Part shown: positions 17,678 to 25,156 of the stretch, in pieces | Layout: each line of letters opens with the position of its first letter | How positions within the stretch are numbered: position 1 is the first letter of the stretch | DNA from: Candidatus Gastranaerophilales bacterium | GTDB lineage: Bacteria > Cyanobacteriota > Vampirovibrionia > Gastranaerophilales > Gastranaerophilaceae | Direction: 5' to 3' | NCBI GenBank assembly: GCA_944324435.1 | Contig: CALUWH010000015.1 | Span: 1 to 45,563, forward strand | DNA length: 45,563 nt | Made by a program: the position numbers and the translations under genes | Notes under the pieces: model-generated | Database searches by the model: none | The model's input: only the letters and a program-made list of their open reading frames with translations | What the model was told of the DNA's origin: nothing

Positions 17678-19080
17678 TGGAAAATAAACAACTGAAATTT
17701 TTATCAAATATTTCTGATGTATTAACAAGAGAGGTTGATATAACAGAGCTTTCCGAAAACTTAAAAGAACTTTTGGTACAGTATATTAATTCAAAATCCA
17801 TTGATATTTATGTTTATGATCCGGAATCCAACACTATGCGCAACTGCGCAAACAACTGGGATATTGTGGATGAAACTATAAACTCCGAGATTTACAGGGC
17901 CTTTGAGGATATTGAGGGGAATGATTTTGTAATAAATTCAAAGGCTTACAAGCTTCCTCATATAGTAGGTGATATCAGTATTAAAATAAGTTCGCTTTTT
18001 ATGCCTATAATAAAAAACGAAAGAGTGTTTGGCGTAATCAAAATTGAGTTTGGCGGCGAGACGCTTATTGACATGGAATTTCTGCATCTGATGAAAATAC
18101 TGGCGGCTCAGGTTTCTTTGAAACTTCAGAATATTGTTTTAAATGAGCAGTCAAAAATCAACGTAGAGTTTCATGATTCAATGAAAAATATTGCAAAAAT
18201 CATTGAAACACAATACGAGTTAAGCTACATTGTTCCGATTATCGGGGAAATGCTTGACAGGTTTATATCAGACCACTTGATATATGTATTTTTAAAACAG
18301 GATAATGAGTTTAAACTTGTATGGCCAAAGGCCTGTAATGACGAGAGGGTGTTTGAAACCTTAAAACAAGTCACTCCTGATATGGAATCTCTGCTTACGA
18401 ACAACGACAAGATTGGAGCATTCCCTCTTACATCAGATGGCGAAATTACAGGCTGCATTGTTGCAAGGAGTACGCTTGATAAACTCTCAAAAAGAGATGT
18501 AAGTTATCTGGAACAATTAACAAGACAGGCTTCAATTACAATCAACAGGGCAAATACTTATTCAAAAGTTCTGCAGTACGCCACATTGGATGCTCTGACT
18601 AACGTAAATAACAGACGTCAGTTTGAAATACGGCTCAGTCAGGAAATTGCAGAGGCAAAACGTCAGGGGAATCCGCTTTGTGCAATGATGATTGACATTG
18701 ATTTCTTTAAAAAAGTCAATGACACTTACGGTCACGCAAGCGGAGACGAGGTTTTAAGAAAAACAGCCTCTGTTATAAAAGAGCTTCTCAGAGAATCAGA
18801 TATTCCGTCAAGGTACGGCGGAGAAGAGTTTGCGGTGCTTCTTCCTTACACTCATATTGATGAAGCTCAAATTGTCGGCGAGCGTTTGAGAAAAGCGGTT
18901 GAAGCGTCGCCAATAAATGTTGACAATAAAACTATAAATGTCACAATAAGTATGGGACTGGCTGAATTTAGAATTGATGAAAACGGCGAAGAATTATTCC
19001 AAAGAGCGGATAAGGCTTTATATAAAGCCAAGGAAAGCGGAAGGAACAGGGTATGTATAGACAAAAGTGCAAAACTTTAG
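17677..19080 (+). CDS. diguanylate cyclase with GAF domains
   Basis: Cytosolic protein of 467 residues. Two GAF-like sensory regions (about 1-155 and 160-295) precede a GGDEF domain (about 300-462). The active site is RYGGEEF (GGEEF 381-385), and the product-inhibition I-site R372-E-S-D375 lies five residues before it, so it should make c-di-GMP from GTP and be feedback regulated. DIDFFKKVNDTYGH supplies the metal and base contacts. The ligand of the GAF domains is unknown. It is coupled to the TPR gene and overlaps tsaE by 28 bases. Confidence 0.92.
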   Translation: MENKQLKFLSNISDVLTREVDITELSENLKELLVQYINSKSIDIYVYDPESNTMRNCANNWDIVDETINSEIYRAFEDIEGNDFVINSKAYKLPHIVGDISIKISSLFMPIIKNERVFGVIKIEFGGETLIDMEFLHLMKILAAQVSLKLQNIVLNEQSKINVEFHDSMKNIAKIIETQYELSYIVPIIGEMLDRFISDHLIYVFLKQDNEFKLVWPKACNDERVFETLKQVTPDMESLLTNNDKIGAFPLTSDGEITGCIVARSTLDKLSKRDVSYLEQLTRQASITINRANTYSKVLQYATLDALTNVNNRRQFEIRLSQEIAEAKRQGNPLCAMMIDIDFFKKVNDTYGHASGDEVLRKTASVIKELLRESDIPSRYGGEEFAVLLPYTHIDEAQIVGERLRKAVEASPINVDNKTINVTISMGLAEFRIDENGEELFQRADKALYKAKESGRNRVCIDKSAKL

Positions 19081-19517
19081 ATGACACAAAAGCTTTAGCG
19101 TATAAGTTTGCAAAACTCGTTGAGAGAGACGGATGTTTTGTAAACCTTTTTGGAGAGATCGGGGCCGGAAAAACTGCTTTTGTAAAGCTGGTTGCAGAGG
19201 CTCTCGGAATTAAAGAAAAAGTTACAAGCCCGAGTTTTGTTATACTGAACGAATACCACAGCGCGTCTATACCTGTTTATCACTTTGATTTGTACAGGCT
19301 TGAACATGCCGGAATTAAAACAATTACGGATGAGCTTCGAGAATATTCTACAGGCAGAAAAATAACTTTTGTTGAATGGGCAGAGTTCTCTCAGGGTGAA
19401 CTTCCGTTTGAGAGGATTGAAATCAATGTAACTTATGATGACGATGACAGCCGAAATTATGAGTTTTCGTCTGTCGGAGAAAAGAATAAAAAAATTATAG
19501 AAGGATTAAAGAATTGA
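19053..19517 (+). CDS. tsaE: tRNA threonylcarbamoyladenosine protein TsaE
   Basis: ATPase of 154 residues needed with TsaB and TsaD to make t6A37 in ANN-decoding tRNAs. Walker A is GEIGAGKT (34-41), followed by VTSPSFVILNEY and HFDLYRLE, which are signature blocks of the family, and FVEWAE near 110. It starts inside the diguanylate cyclase gene and its last codon overlaps the TTG start of tsaB (TTGA). tsaD is not in the window. Confidence 0.95.
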   Translation: MYRQKCKTLDDTKALAYKFAKLVERDGCFVNLFGEIGAGKTAFVKLVAEALGIKEKVTSPSFVILNEYHSASIPVYHFDLYRLEHAGIKTITDELREYSTGRKITFVEWAEFSQGELPFERIEINVTYDDDDSRNYEFSSVGEKNKKIIEGLKN

Positions 19518-20128
19518 ATATACTGGCTTTTGACACATGTCTGGATAAAACATATATAACTCTGGCAAATAACGATAAGGTTGTAAAAAGTGAGGTAATT
19601 TTATCCGACGGAGAGAATTACCATTCTGCGTATCTGATTTCAACCATAGTAAAAATCCTGAAAGAGACAGGGCTTACGCCAAAGGATTTAGATATGGTTG
19701 CAACGGATATCGGGCCGGGAAGTTTTACCGGAATAAGAGCGTGTGTAACTGTTGCAAGAGTTTTGGCACAGCAGCTTGATATCAAGGCTGTGGGAGTTTC
19801 TTCGCTAGAGATTTTATCAAAAATTCTTGGCGGTGATGATTTGGTTGCGCTGGATGCAAGAAAAAATAAAGCCTATGTTTATGACGGTAAAATTTTAGGA
19901 GCAATAGAGCTGGAGGAAGCTGATAAAATAGTTAAAGGGCGCAAGCTCATTACTGACAACAGCTTGCTCGAAAGATTCAGCCAACATACGGATAAGGCTG
20001 TTTCATACCAGCAGGAAAATTATCCTATCGGAGAAATTTTAGCAAGGCTTGCTTTATCAAAACAAGAAACCGACTGGAAAAAATTAAAACCGCTTTATAT
20101 TCAGCCGCCTCCTGTTTTCGGACGATGA
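19514..20128 (+). CDS. tsaB: tRNA threonylcarbamoyladenosine protein TsaB
   Basis: ASKHA-fold scaffold of 204 residues, partner of TsaD. The start NILAFDTCLDKTYITLA and GPGSFTGIRACVTVARVLA are the family signatures. The start codon is TTG in a four-base overlap with tsaE. Its 3' end overlaps the convergent GNAT-like gene by 28 bases, so the two messages are antisense at their ends. The usual third neighbour rimI, a GNAT acetyltransferase, is missing here, while a GNAT-like protein is encoded on the opposite strand. Confidence 0.95.
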   Translation: MNILAFDTCLDKTYITLANNDKVVKSEVILSDGENYHSAYLISTIVKILKETGLTPKDLDMVATDIGPGSFTGIRACVTVARVLAQQLDIKAVGVSSLEILSKILGGDDLVALDARKNKAYVYDGKILGAIELEEADKIVKGRKLITDNSLLERFSQHTDKAVSYQQENYPIGEILARLALSKQETDWKKLKPLYIQPPPVFGR

Positions 20129-21537
20129 TACAGGGTTTCATAAACCGAAAGACGTTTTTTCAAATCTTCAAAGTCTTTTAGATACATATAAACCGGCTCA
20201 TGGGAATCTTTGGGAAGATTGTTTATGTTATGAGAAAACGGCTTAAATCCATATCTGAGGTACATAAGATATGGCGGCTTTTTAACACCGTTGTATCCTA
20301 GAGCTTTCACAAATACCGGCGCGCAATCTTTTTTTACAAGAAGTTTCATAAGTTCATAGCCGGCAATTTTTCCGGCATTGTTATAAACTTCGGGCTTATT
20401 ATTAAAAAAGCTGTTTATATAGGTGTAATATTTTGAATTCGCAACAATCTCATTTACTGTCGAATCATTTACTACATTGTTTTTTTCAATCCAGTTTTTT
20501 GATTCTCTGGTATTTAAAACAGAAAACTGAATTCCCGAAATCAAAGCATCTTCTTCTGATAAAATTCGATTTTTAGCCCCCTCATTCAATTCATTAAGCT
20601 CTTCTTTATTGAAACTTGGAGGAAAGTTAAAAGATTTATTTTTAAGCTTTGATACATCATATACCATAATATTATGGGATTTACCGAAATCAGAAAACAG
20701 AACTATCGCAGGAATATTCCTGCCGTCTTTTGTATTCACGGAAACATTATCGATAACAAGCCCCAGCCCGTTTATATAATCTCCTTGTTTATCCGAAACA
20801 GCTGGGGCAAAACAAAGAGCTTCCAAGTCTTTAGTAAAAACTCCTTTTTGTTTTTGCAGATTATTCAAGGCCTCATAAGAAACAGCAAGTTTCTTCATCC
20901 TGCAAAACTCTTTGTCAGAAAACCCTCCTGCAAAATCGGCATCTTTTCGAAGCAAAAAAGCATTCATCCTATCAAAGATTTCACTTTTTTTTAACAAAAT
21001 ATCTTCTATTTGAAATTTATTATATTTTTTCTCTTCTTTTTTTATACTCAACAAGTCACGGGTATTAAACTCGCCGGTAAGATTCAAAATTTTATCTTTT
21101 GGATGAACATACATACTCCCTTTGAGTATTGGATTTTGAAGAGCGTAATCCGTATCAAACCAATTGTAGTAAGGCGTCGGAGCAAGATTTGGATTATCTT
21201 TATTCTTTATTTTATTAATCGCATACAAAACAAGATTATCTTTCTTTATCTTCTTTTGTATAGAAGGAGTAAATTCTTCACGGTTTTGCGCAAGTTTAAG
21301 ACAATCATCAATATAGCGCTGTTTTAATGAATCCAAATCCTTACCATTCAATTTTTTAACCAGTTTATCAACCGCTTTCAAATCTTCTTTTGAATATCCT
21401 CCGGATACAGAGACAAGCTTTTGGTAAACATTTCTTTTGCTCATACTAAAAGTATCAGCAGGTATAGAAAAACTAAACCTTTTTACAATTCTGGTAATAA
21501 CATTTTGAAAATTTACCGGCAGAAACTGAACTTTCAT
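20101..21537 (-). CDS. unknown protein with GNAT-like C-terminus
   Basis: Protein of 478 residues from the ATG at 21537. The first 330 residues are Lys/Asn-rich and not recognised. The C-terminal part (about 380-478) resembles the end of a GNAT acetyltransferase: GYELMKLLVKKDCAPVFVKA, then YLMYLRYGFKPF (compare FYxKxGF) and VYMYLKD as the last strand. The acetyl-CoA loop is not obvious, so activity is uncertain. The N-terminus MKVQFLPVNFQNV resembles that of another unknown at 40044. The gene starts 90 bases from the RiPP precursor on the opposite strand, so their promoters are divergent and it may belong to that cluster. It overlaps tsaB tail to tail by 28 bases. Confidence 0.75.
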   Translation of the reverse strand: MKVQFLPVNFQNVITRIVKRFSFSIPADTFSMSKRNVYQKLVSVSGGYSKEDLKAVDKLVKKLNGKDLDSLKQRYIDDCLKLAQNREEFTPSIQKKIKKDNLVLYAINKIKNKDNPNLAPTPYYNWFDTDYALQNPILKGSMYVHPKDKILNLTGEFNTRDLLSIKKEEKKYNKFQIEDILLKKSEIFDRMNAFLLRKDADFAGGFSDKEFCRMKKLAVSYEALNNLQKQKGVFTKDLEALCFAPAVSDKQGDYINGLGLVIDNVSVNTKDGRNIPAIVLFSDFGKSHNIMVYDVSKLKNKSFNFPPSFNKEELNELNEGAKNRILSEEDALISGIQFSVLNTRESKNWIEKNNVVNDSTVNEIVANSKYYTYINSFFNNKPEVYNNAGKIAGYELMKLLVKKDCAPVFVKALGYNGVKKPPYLMYLRYGFKPFSHNINNLPKDSHEPVYMYLKDFEDLKKRLSVYETLYHRPKTGGG

Positions 21538-21575
21538 ACCTAACCTAAACCCACAAAATAATAAATTTGCTATTA

Positions 21576-21603
21576 TTGACACAAACTCTTTAACATGTAA
21601 AAT
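21576..21603 (+). promoter_or_regulatory. promoter of the RiPP operon
   Basis: A consensus -35 TTGACA (21576-21581), a 16-base spacer and TAAAAT (21598-21603) stand 24 bases before the precursor ATG. It is the best-formed -35 seen in the window. AAAGGAG (21613-21619) follows as ribosome site. It lies in the 90-base divergent gap shared with the GNAT-like gene. Confidence 0.75.
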
Positions 21604-21627
21604 CAAAAAGGAAAAAAGGAGTTTATT

Positions 21628-21855
21628 ATGTTTGTACCAAGAATTCAGACTAAACCTGCTGCATTTATGCCTATGCTGGACAAATCATCTGCCAAAGTAT
21701 CTGATGCAGCAAAAAAACTTAGTGAAGTAAAATTTGATATACTTCCTAAAAGGGCTGTAAGCGAGCCGCAGAAAGATTCTTTTGTAAGAAAATGTGCATA
21801 CGGTGATAATCCGTATGGCGATTGTTTTAGCCCATACGGTGGGTTTGTCTGCTAA
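21628..21855 (+). CDS. RiPP precursor peptide, Tyr-Gly and Cys-rich core
   Basis: Peptide of 75 residues, proposed as the substrate of the next two genes. Residues 1-55 form a Lys-rich helical leader without a signal peptide. The C-terminal core (about 56-75) reads CAYGDNPYGDCFSPYGGFVC and ends in Cys. It holds three Xaa-Tyr-Gly motifs (AYG 57-59, PYG 62-64, PYG 69-71), three Cys (56, 66, 75) and two YGD words. AAAGGAG lies 8 bases before the ATG. The stop shares one base with the ATG of the PqqD-like gene (TAATG). The RiPP call rests on context plus core composition; I recognise no named precursor family. Possible chemistry: Tyr-Gly splicing, Cys thioethers, or Tyr-Asp cyclophanes. Confidence 0.75.
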   Translation: MFVPRIQTKPAAFMPMLDKSSAKVSDAAKKLSEVKFDILPKRAVSEPQKDSFVRKCAYGDNPYGDCFSPYGGFVC

Positions 21856-22127
21856 TGAAACTTAAACTTGCAAAGTATACTTTAAAGAAATACGAGCCCA
21901 AACTGGGTTTGTATTTCTTTTATAATGCAAAAAATAAATCATTTTGGAATTGCGATTATCCGACAGGCTCTGTGATAAGTGCCTTTGATGGAACCATAAG
22001 CACTGATGAAGTCATTAGGATTCTCGCTTCTAATAATTCTGATTTTTCAAAAGCAGAATTTGAAGAAGTTTTTACGGAGATTTTCAACTTTCTTCTAAAA
22101 GAGGAGTTTCTTGTCTGTGTTGATTGA
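21855..22127 (+). CDS. PqqD-like RiPP recognition element protein
   Basis: Protein of 90 residues with the PqqD (RRE) pattern: N-terminal strands (YTLKKYEPKLGLYFFYNAKNKSFW), then TGSVISAFDGTISTDEVIRIL matching the family block in which Gly is followed by a helix and a D/T-E-V-I turn, and a final helix pair ending in LLKEEFLV. Such proteins form a winged helix that holds the leader peptide for the modifying enzyme. It is coupled to the precursor by TAATG and overlaps the radical SAM gene by up to 17 bases. The domain is free-standing, not fused to the enzyme. Confidence 0.85.
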   Translation: MKLKLAKYTLKKYEPKLGLYFFYNAKNKSFWNCDYPTGSVISAFDGTISTDEVIRILASNNSDFSKAEFEEVFTEIFNFLLKEEFLVCVD

Positions 22128-23331
22128 TAAAGAGTATGAAGAAGCAATAAGATTCTATCTTGATAAGATCTTAACCTCGCCGGATGATTTGAACGAAGCC
22201 AATGAAGACCGGCTGGATTTGAATGTCGTTAAGCCTTTTACAAAATATATCACCGACAAATCACCTGACAAATTTTTATTTTCAACCCCTATGTTTGCCT
22301 GGTGGAATTTAACATCTGCCTGCAATCTAAGGTGTGTACACTGCCTTTATAACGAAACCGAATACTCCGCTTCAGATGATTTAAACACGGAAGAAGCACT
22401 AAGAGTTGCAGACGAGCTCATTAACGATATGGGAATTGTAGAAGTCTTACTAAGCGGCGGCGAGATTTTCCTCAGAAACGATTTACTCAATATCGTTAAA
22501 AAGTTTAAAGATAACAACGTCGCAGTTAAGCTAATGACCAACGCCCTTTTGATACAAGATAATGATATTGAAACCCTGTCAGACCTGTTGAATCCATATA
22601 CTGATGTTGTGCAAATCAGCCTTGACGGAGCAACAGAAAAGACCTTTAAATCGATTAGACAAACCGATAACTTTGAGAAAATTACATCTAATATTAAAAA
22701 GCTTACGGAAAAAGGAATAAGAGTAACTGCCGTATGTACCGTAAACAAACTTAATATAAATGAGGTTATCGAAACATATAAACTTGCAGAAAAACTCGGG
22801 GTTACGGTTTTTTCCGCAGGGAAAACCGTCTGCTACAATGAAAGCCATAAAAAACTTATTGTACCTGCTAGAGAACTTATGATTCTTGCATCAAAACTCT
22901 TGAAAGAAGAATCCCAAACGTACCTAAAACTTGCTCTGTTTCAGTCTATAGAGTTATTGAATATACAGGAAGTTGAACAAATTATGCAGGAAGAAAAGTA
23001 CAAAAAAATTATTCAAAAATATACCATAGACCCTCCGCGCTCTTGTAACCTTCATGACAGGTTATGTATCTTCGCTGACGGTAATGTCTCAATGTGTCTG
23101 CACACAGACTGCGAAAACACCCTGCTCGGAAATGTTCGTAAAAATTCTCTTACAGAGATTTGGCAAAGAAGAGAAAAAAATATATTTTTTCAGCCAAGAC
23201 AGACAGAAAACATGCCCTGCAAAGACTGCAAATATAACAAAATCTGCAACAGCGGATGTATGGCAAAAGCTTACCTCAGATTCGGCACCATAAATATGCC
23301 GGAGCTTGAATGTAAACATTATCCCCAATAG
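22111..23331 (+). CDS. SPASM radical SAM peptide-modifying enzyme
   Basis: Enzyme of up to 406 residues. The radical SAM cluster motif is CNLRCVHC (Cys71, 75, 78), followed by LLSGGEIF (GGE motif for SAM) and VQISLDGATEKTF. The C-terminal SPASM region carries Cys312, 319, 329, 334, 370, 373, 379, 383 and 401, including PCKDCKYNKICNSGC, enough for two auxiliary 4Fe-4S clusters. Residues 1-60 are not recognised and could help bind leader. The start is uncertain: TTG 22111 is only 4 bases from GAGGAG, while GTG 22117 has 10-base spacing. SPASM enzymes act on ribosomal peptides (sactipeptides, ranthipeptides, cyclophanes, spliceotides); which reaction applies cannot be read directly. Confidence 0.92.
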   Translation: MSVLIDKEYEEAIRFYLDKILTSPDDLNEANEDRLDLNVVKPFTKYITDKSPDKFLFSTPMFAWWNLTSACNLRCVHCLYNETEYSASDDLNTEEALRVADELINDMGIVEVLLSGGEIFLRNDLLNIVKKFKDNNVAVKLMTNALLIQDNDIETLSDLLNPYTDVVQISLDGATEKTFKSIRQTDNFEKITSNIKKLTEKGIRVTAVCTVNKLNINEVIETYKLAEKLGVTVFSAGKTVCYNESHKKLIVPARELMILASKLLKEESQTYLKLALFQSIELLNIQEVEQIMQEEKYKKIIQKYTIDPPRSCNLHDRLCIFADGNVSMCLHTDCENTLLGNVRKNSLTEIWQRREKNIFFQPRQTENMPCKDCKYNKICNSGCMAKAYLRFGTINMPELECKHYPQ

Positions 23332-23385
23332 AATTATTGCTTATTTACTTTGCTTACGCTATCCTTATTATGTGAGGAGAAAGCA

Positions 23386-24639
23386 ATGACTGTTATAGAA
23401 AAAATTAATGAAATTAATGAAGTTGTTAAAGAAATTTTTGATTTTACACAAACTAACGAAACAATAAAGGCTGATTTTGACGAATATCTGGCTACAATAG
23501 GCGGAAGAAACATTTCACTTAATCAAATGGAGAAAATTTTCTTACCTTATATTTTCGAGCGGAAAATTAACCAGAAATCAATACTCGAAATGTTTAAGGA
23601 AGAAGCAAAAACAAAGAACGAAAAAATTCTTGAAAGCTTCCTGCATACTCAGGCATCAATTTTTGAAATAAAAAAGATTCTGAAAAACGGATTTGAACTC
23701 TATAATCTGATTAACGAAAAGACATACGCCGTACTTTCTCTTACAAAAATGACAAATTTCAGAGGTGTATACGCAGGTCAATACATAGTTGCAAGAATTT
23801 TTGAACTTGACGGAGAATATTACGTAATCGAAATTTCAAGCGTTCTTTCACACTCTCAGAAAGAAGAGGCTCTGAGATACGCCGTAATGAAACTTGTACA
23901 AACTCCAAGATTGCTATATTTGGATAATCCTGAAAAAGAAGAAGAGATTAAAACTACAATTGCGGATATGTACAGCAAATTTACCAAAGCCTTTGATAAA
24001 GACATAATCCTTACAACAAATAAACACGCAGATGATATCATCGGCGCGTTTAATGAAGGAGAAGAGGTCGATTTATCAGATAAAGGCTCTGATATTCAAA
24101 ACTACAAATTTTTCCACGTAAAAGAGCTTGATAACAATTACTCAAACTTTTTGGAAAATTCAATGGGCGGATTTGCTTCGCACAACGAGACCTATGATGT
24201 TGCAGTAATTTTTGACGAAAAGAACGGATTATATGCAATACCTTTCTACGAAACCTTCTGTAAAATTTTTGAGGACAAAAACGCAGTAGAAAACGCCAAA
24301 GCGTGTGTTGAGTATTTTCTCACAAATGATTCTATTCCAAATACTATACTGGAGCGCGTATCTACTCAATATCCGAATTTTATGGAAGTCATCAATGAGA
24401 TTATGGGTACAAATTATACGTTTGAGGAATTGATAAAGACATACAAATCCGAGTACCTGAAAAACAAGATATATTCTTCTGCGACGATTTTATTCTGTTC
24501 AAATGCGTTTTCGCAGATTTTTGATTACATATCAACACCAAAACCTCAGCCTCCAGTTATTACGCAGAAAGTAGGCAGAAATGATCCTTGTCCTTGCGGA
24601 AGCGGTAAGAAGTTCAAAAACTGCTGTGGGAGAGGTTAA
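23386..24639 (+). CDS. SEC-C motif protein
   Basis: Protein of 417 residues. Only the C-terminus is recognised: [19 protein letters not shown], the zinc-binding SEC-C motif found at the end of SecA and in many unrelated proteins, where it can bind SecB or ribosomes. The N-terminal 390 residues are helical and unknown. The ATG at 23386 follows GAGGAG by 6 bases; the open frame extends 12 codons upstream without support. It lies 54 bases after the radical SAM gene in the same direction, with no visible terminator between, so it could be co-transcribed with the RiPP genes. Repeat array 2 begins right at its stop codon. Confidence 0.75.
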   Translation: MTVIEKINEINEVVKEIFDFTQTNETIKADFDEYLATIGGRNISLNQMEKIFLPYIFERKINQKSILEMFKEEAKTKNEKILESFLHTQASIFEIKKILKNGFELYNLINEKTYAVLSLTKMTNFRGVYAGQYIVARIFELDGEYYVIEISSVLSHSQKEEALRYAVMKLVQTPRLLYLDNPEKEEEIKTTIADMYSKFTKAFDKDIILTTNKHADDIIGAFNEGEEVDLSDKGSDIQNYKFFHVKELDNNYSNFLENSMGGFASHNETYDVAVIFDEKNGLYAIPFYETFCKIFEDKNAVENAKACVEYFLTNDSIPNTILERVSTQYPNFMEVINEIMGTNYTFEELIKTYKSEYLKNKIYSSATILFCSNAFSQIFDYISTPKPQPPVITQKVGRNDPCPCGSGKKFKNCCGRG

Positions 24640-24895
24640 GGGGTTGAATAGTTGAAGAGTAGTTTTAGGGTTGAGGAGTTGAGAAGAAGTTTTAGGGTTG
24701 AAGGGTTGAACAGTTGATAAGTTGAACAGTAGTTTTATGGTTTATAAGTTGAGAAGAAGTTAAAAATCTATTCACTATTCACCAATCACTATTCACTCTT
24801 GCTAACTTGTTCACCTGATCACTTGTTCACCTGATCACTTGATCACTTTAAACACGCTCCCTTCACGCCTCACACCTCACTAGAAACAAAAACCA
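24640..24895. repeat. modular simple-sequence repeat array, copy 2
   Basis: Same blocks as copy 1 but inverted on the plus strand. Reading away from the SEC-C stop codon: block D (24640-24761, GTTGAAGGGTTGAACAGTTG-like words, almost no C), block C (24765-24798, TATTCACTATTCACC), block B (24799-24848, CTTGTTCACCTGATCAC) and block A (24855-24882, CCCTTCACGCCTCAC). As in copy 1, block D touches the 3' end of the neighbouring gene and block A is followed by palindrome P. No reading frame runs through it. Confidence 0.85.
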
Positions 24896-24900
24896 CTCAC

Positions 24901-24928
24901 ATGTAACACAATACATATTGTGTTACAT
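24901..24928. repeat. palindrome P, perfect copy
   Basis: Perfect inverted repeat: ATGTAACACAATA (24901-24913), CA, TATTGTGTTACAT (24916-24928). The same 13-base arms recur at 25185-25212 with a TG spacer, and in damaged form at 28-55. It could be an operator, a REP-like hairpin or the end of a small element. Confidence 0.85.
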
Positions 24929-24989
24929 AAGAGCGCCTCGACATCCATGATACCATATATAACTGGGTTTGTGAAGAGGCGCTCTTTTT
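24929..24989 (+). terminator. large-loop hairpin with T-run, terminator or small RNA end
   Basis: Perfect 11-bp arms AAGAGCGCCTC (24929-24939) and GAGGCGCTCTT (24976-24986) enclose a 36-base loop and are followed by further T. It could end the SEC-C transcript after the array, or be the 3' end of a short RNA. The loop is longer than usual for intrinsic terminators. Bases 24990-25060 are AT-rich with nothing recognised. Confidence 0.55.
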
Positions 24990-25067
24990 GAAAAAACGAA
25001 AAATCTTCTCATTTTTGCTCAATTTTTATGAAATTTATTTTTTTCTGGAACTCTTGTAGTGTTTACC

Positions 25068-25156
25068 TTCCAGCCCAGCCCTCGCGTACAAGCCTGTAGC
25101 AGAAATTCTTAGGCGGACGTGGAATTTTAAAACTCTCTTGTAGTCTTACCAAGAAG
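25068..25156 (-). other. GC-richer patch with open minus frames, possible coding remnant
   Basis: This patch is clearly less AT-rich than its surroundings. On the minus strand a frame stays open from palindrome P2 to a stop at about 25068 (it includes RPPKNFCYRLVREGWAGR), and a second frame is also open. There is no ribosome site and the start would fall in the palindrome. I treat it as a remnant or element interior, not a gene. Confidence 0.35.

Noticed and set aside
22347-22848. Minus-strand frames inside the radical SAM gene
   Set aside because: Shadows of a gene with full motif support.
24901-24928. Palindrome P as an NrdR box
   Set aside because: ACACAATA...TATTGTGT recalls the NrdR consensus, but the spacing is two bases too long and no ribonucleotide reductase gene is near.
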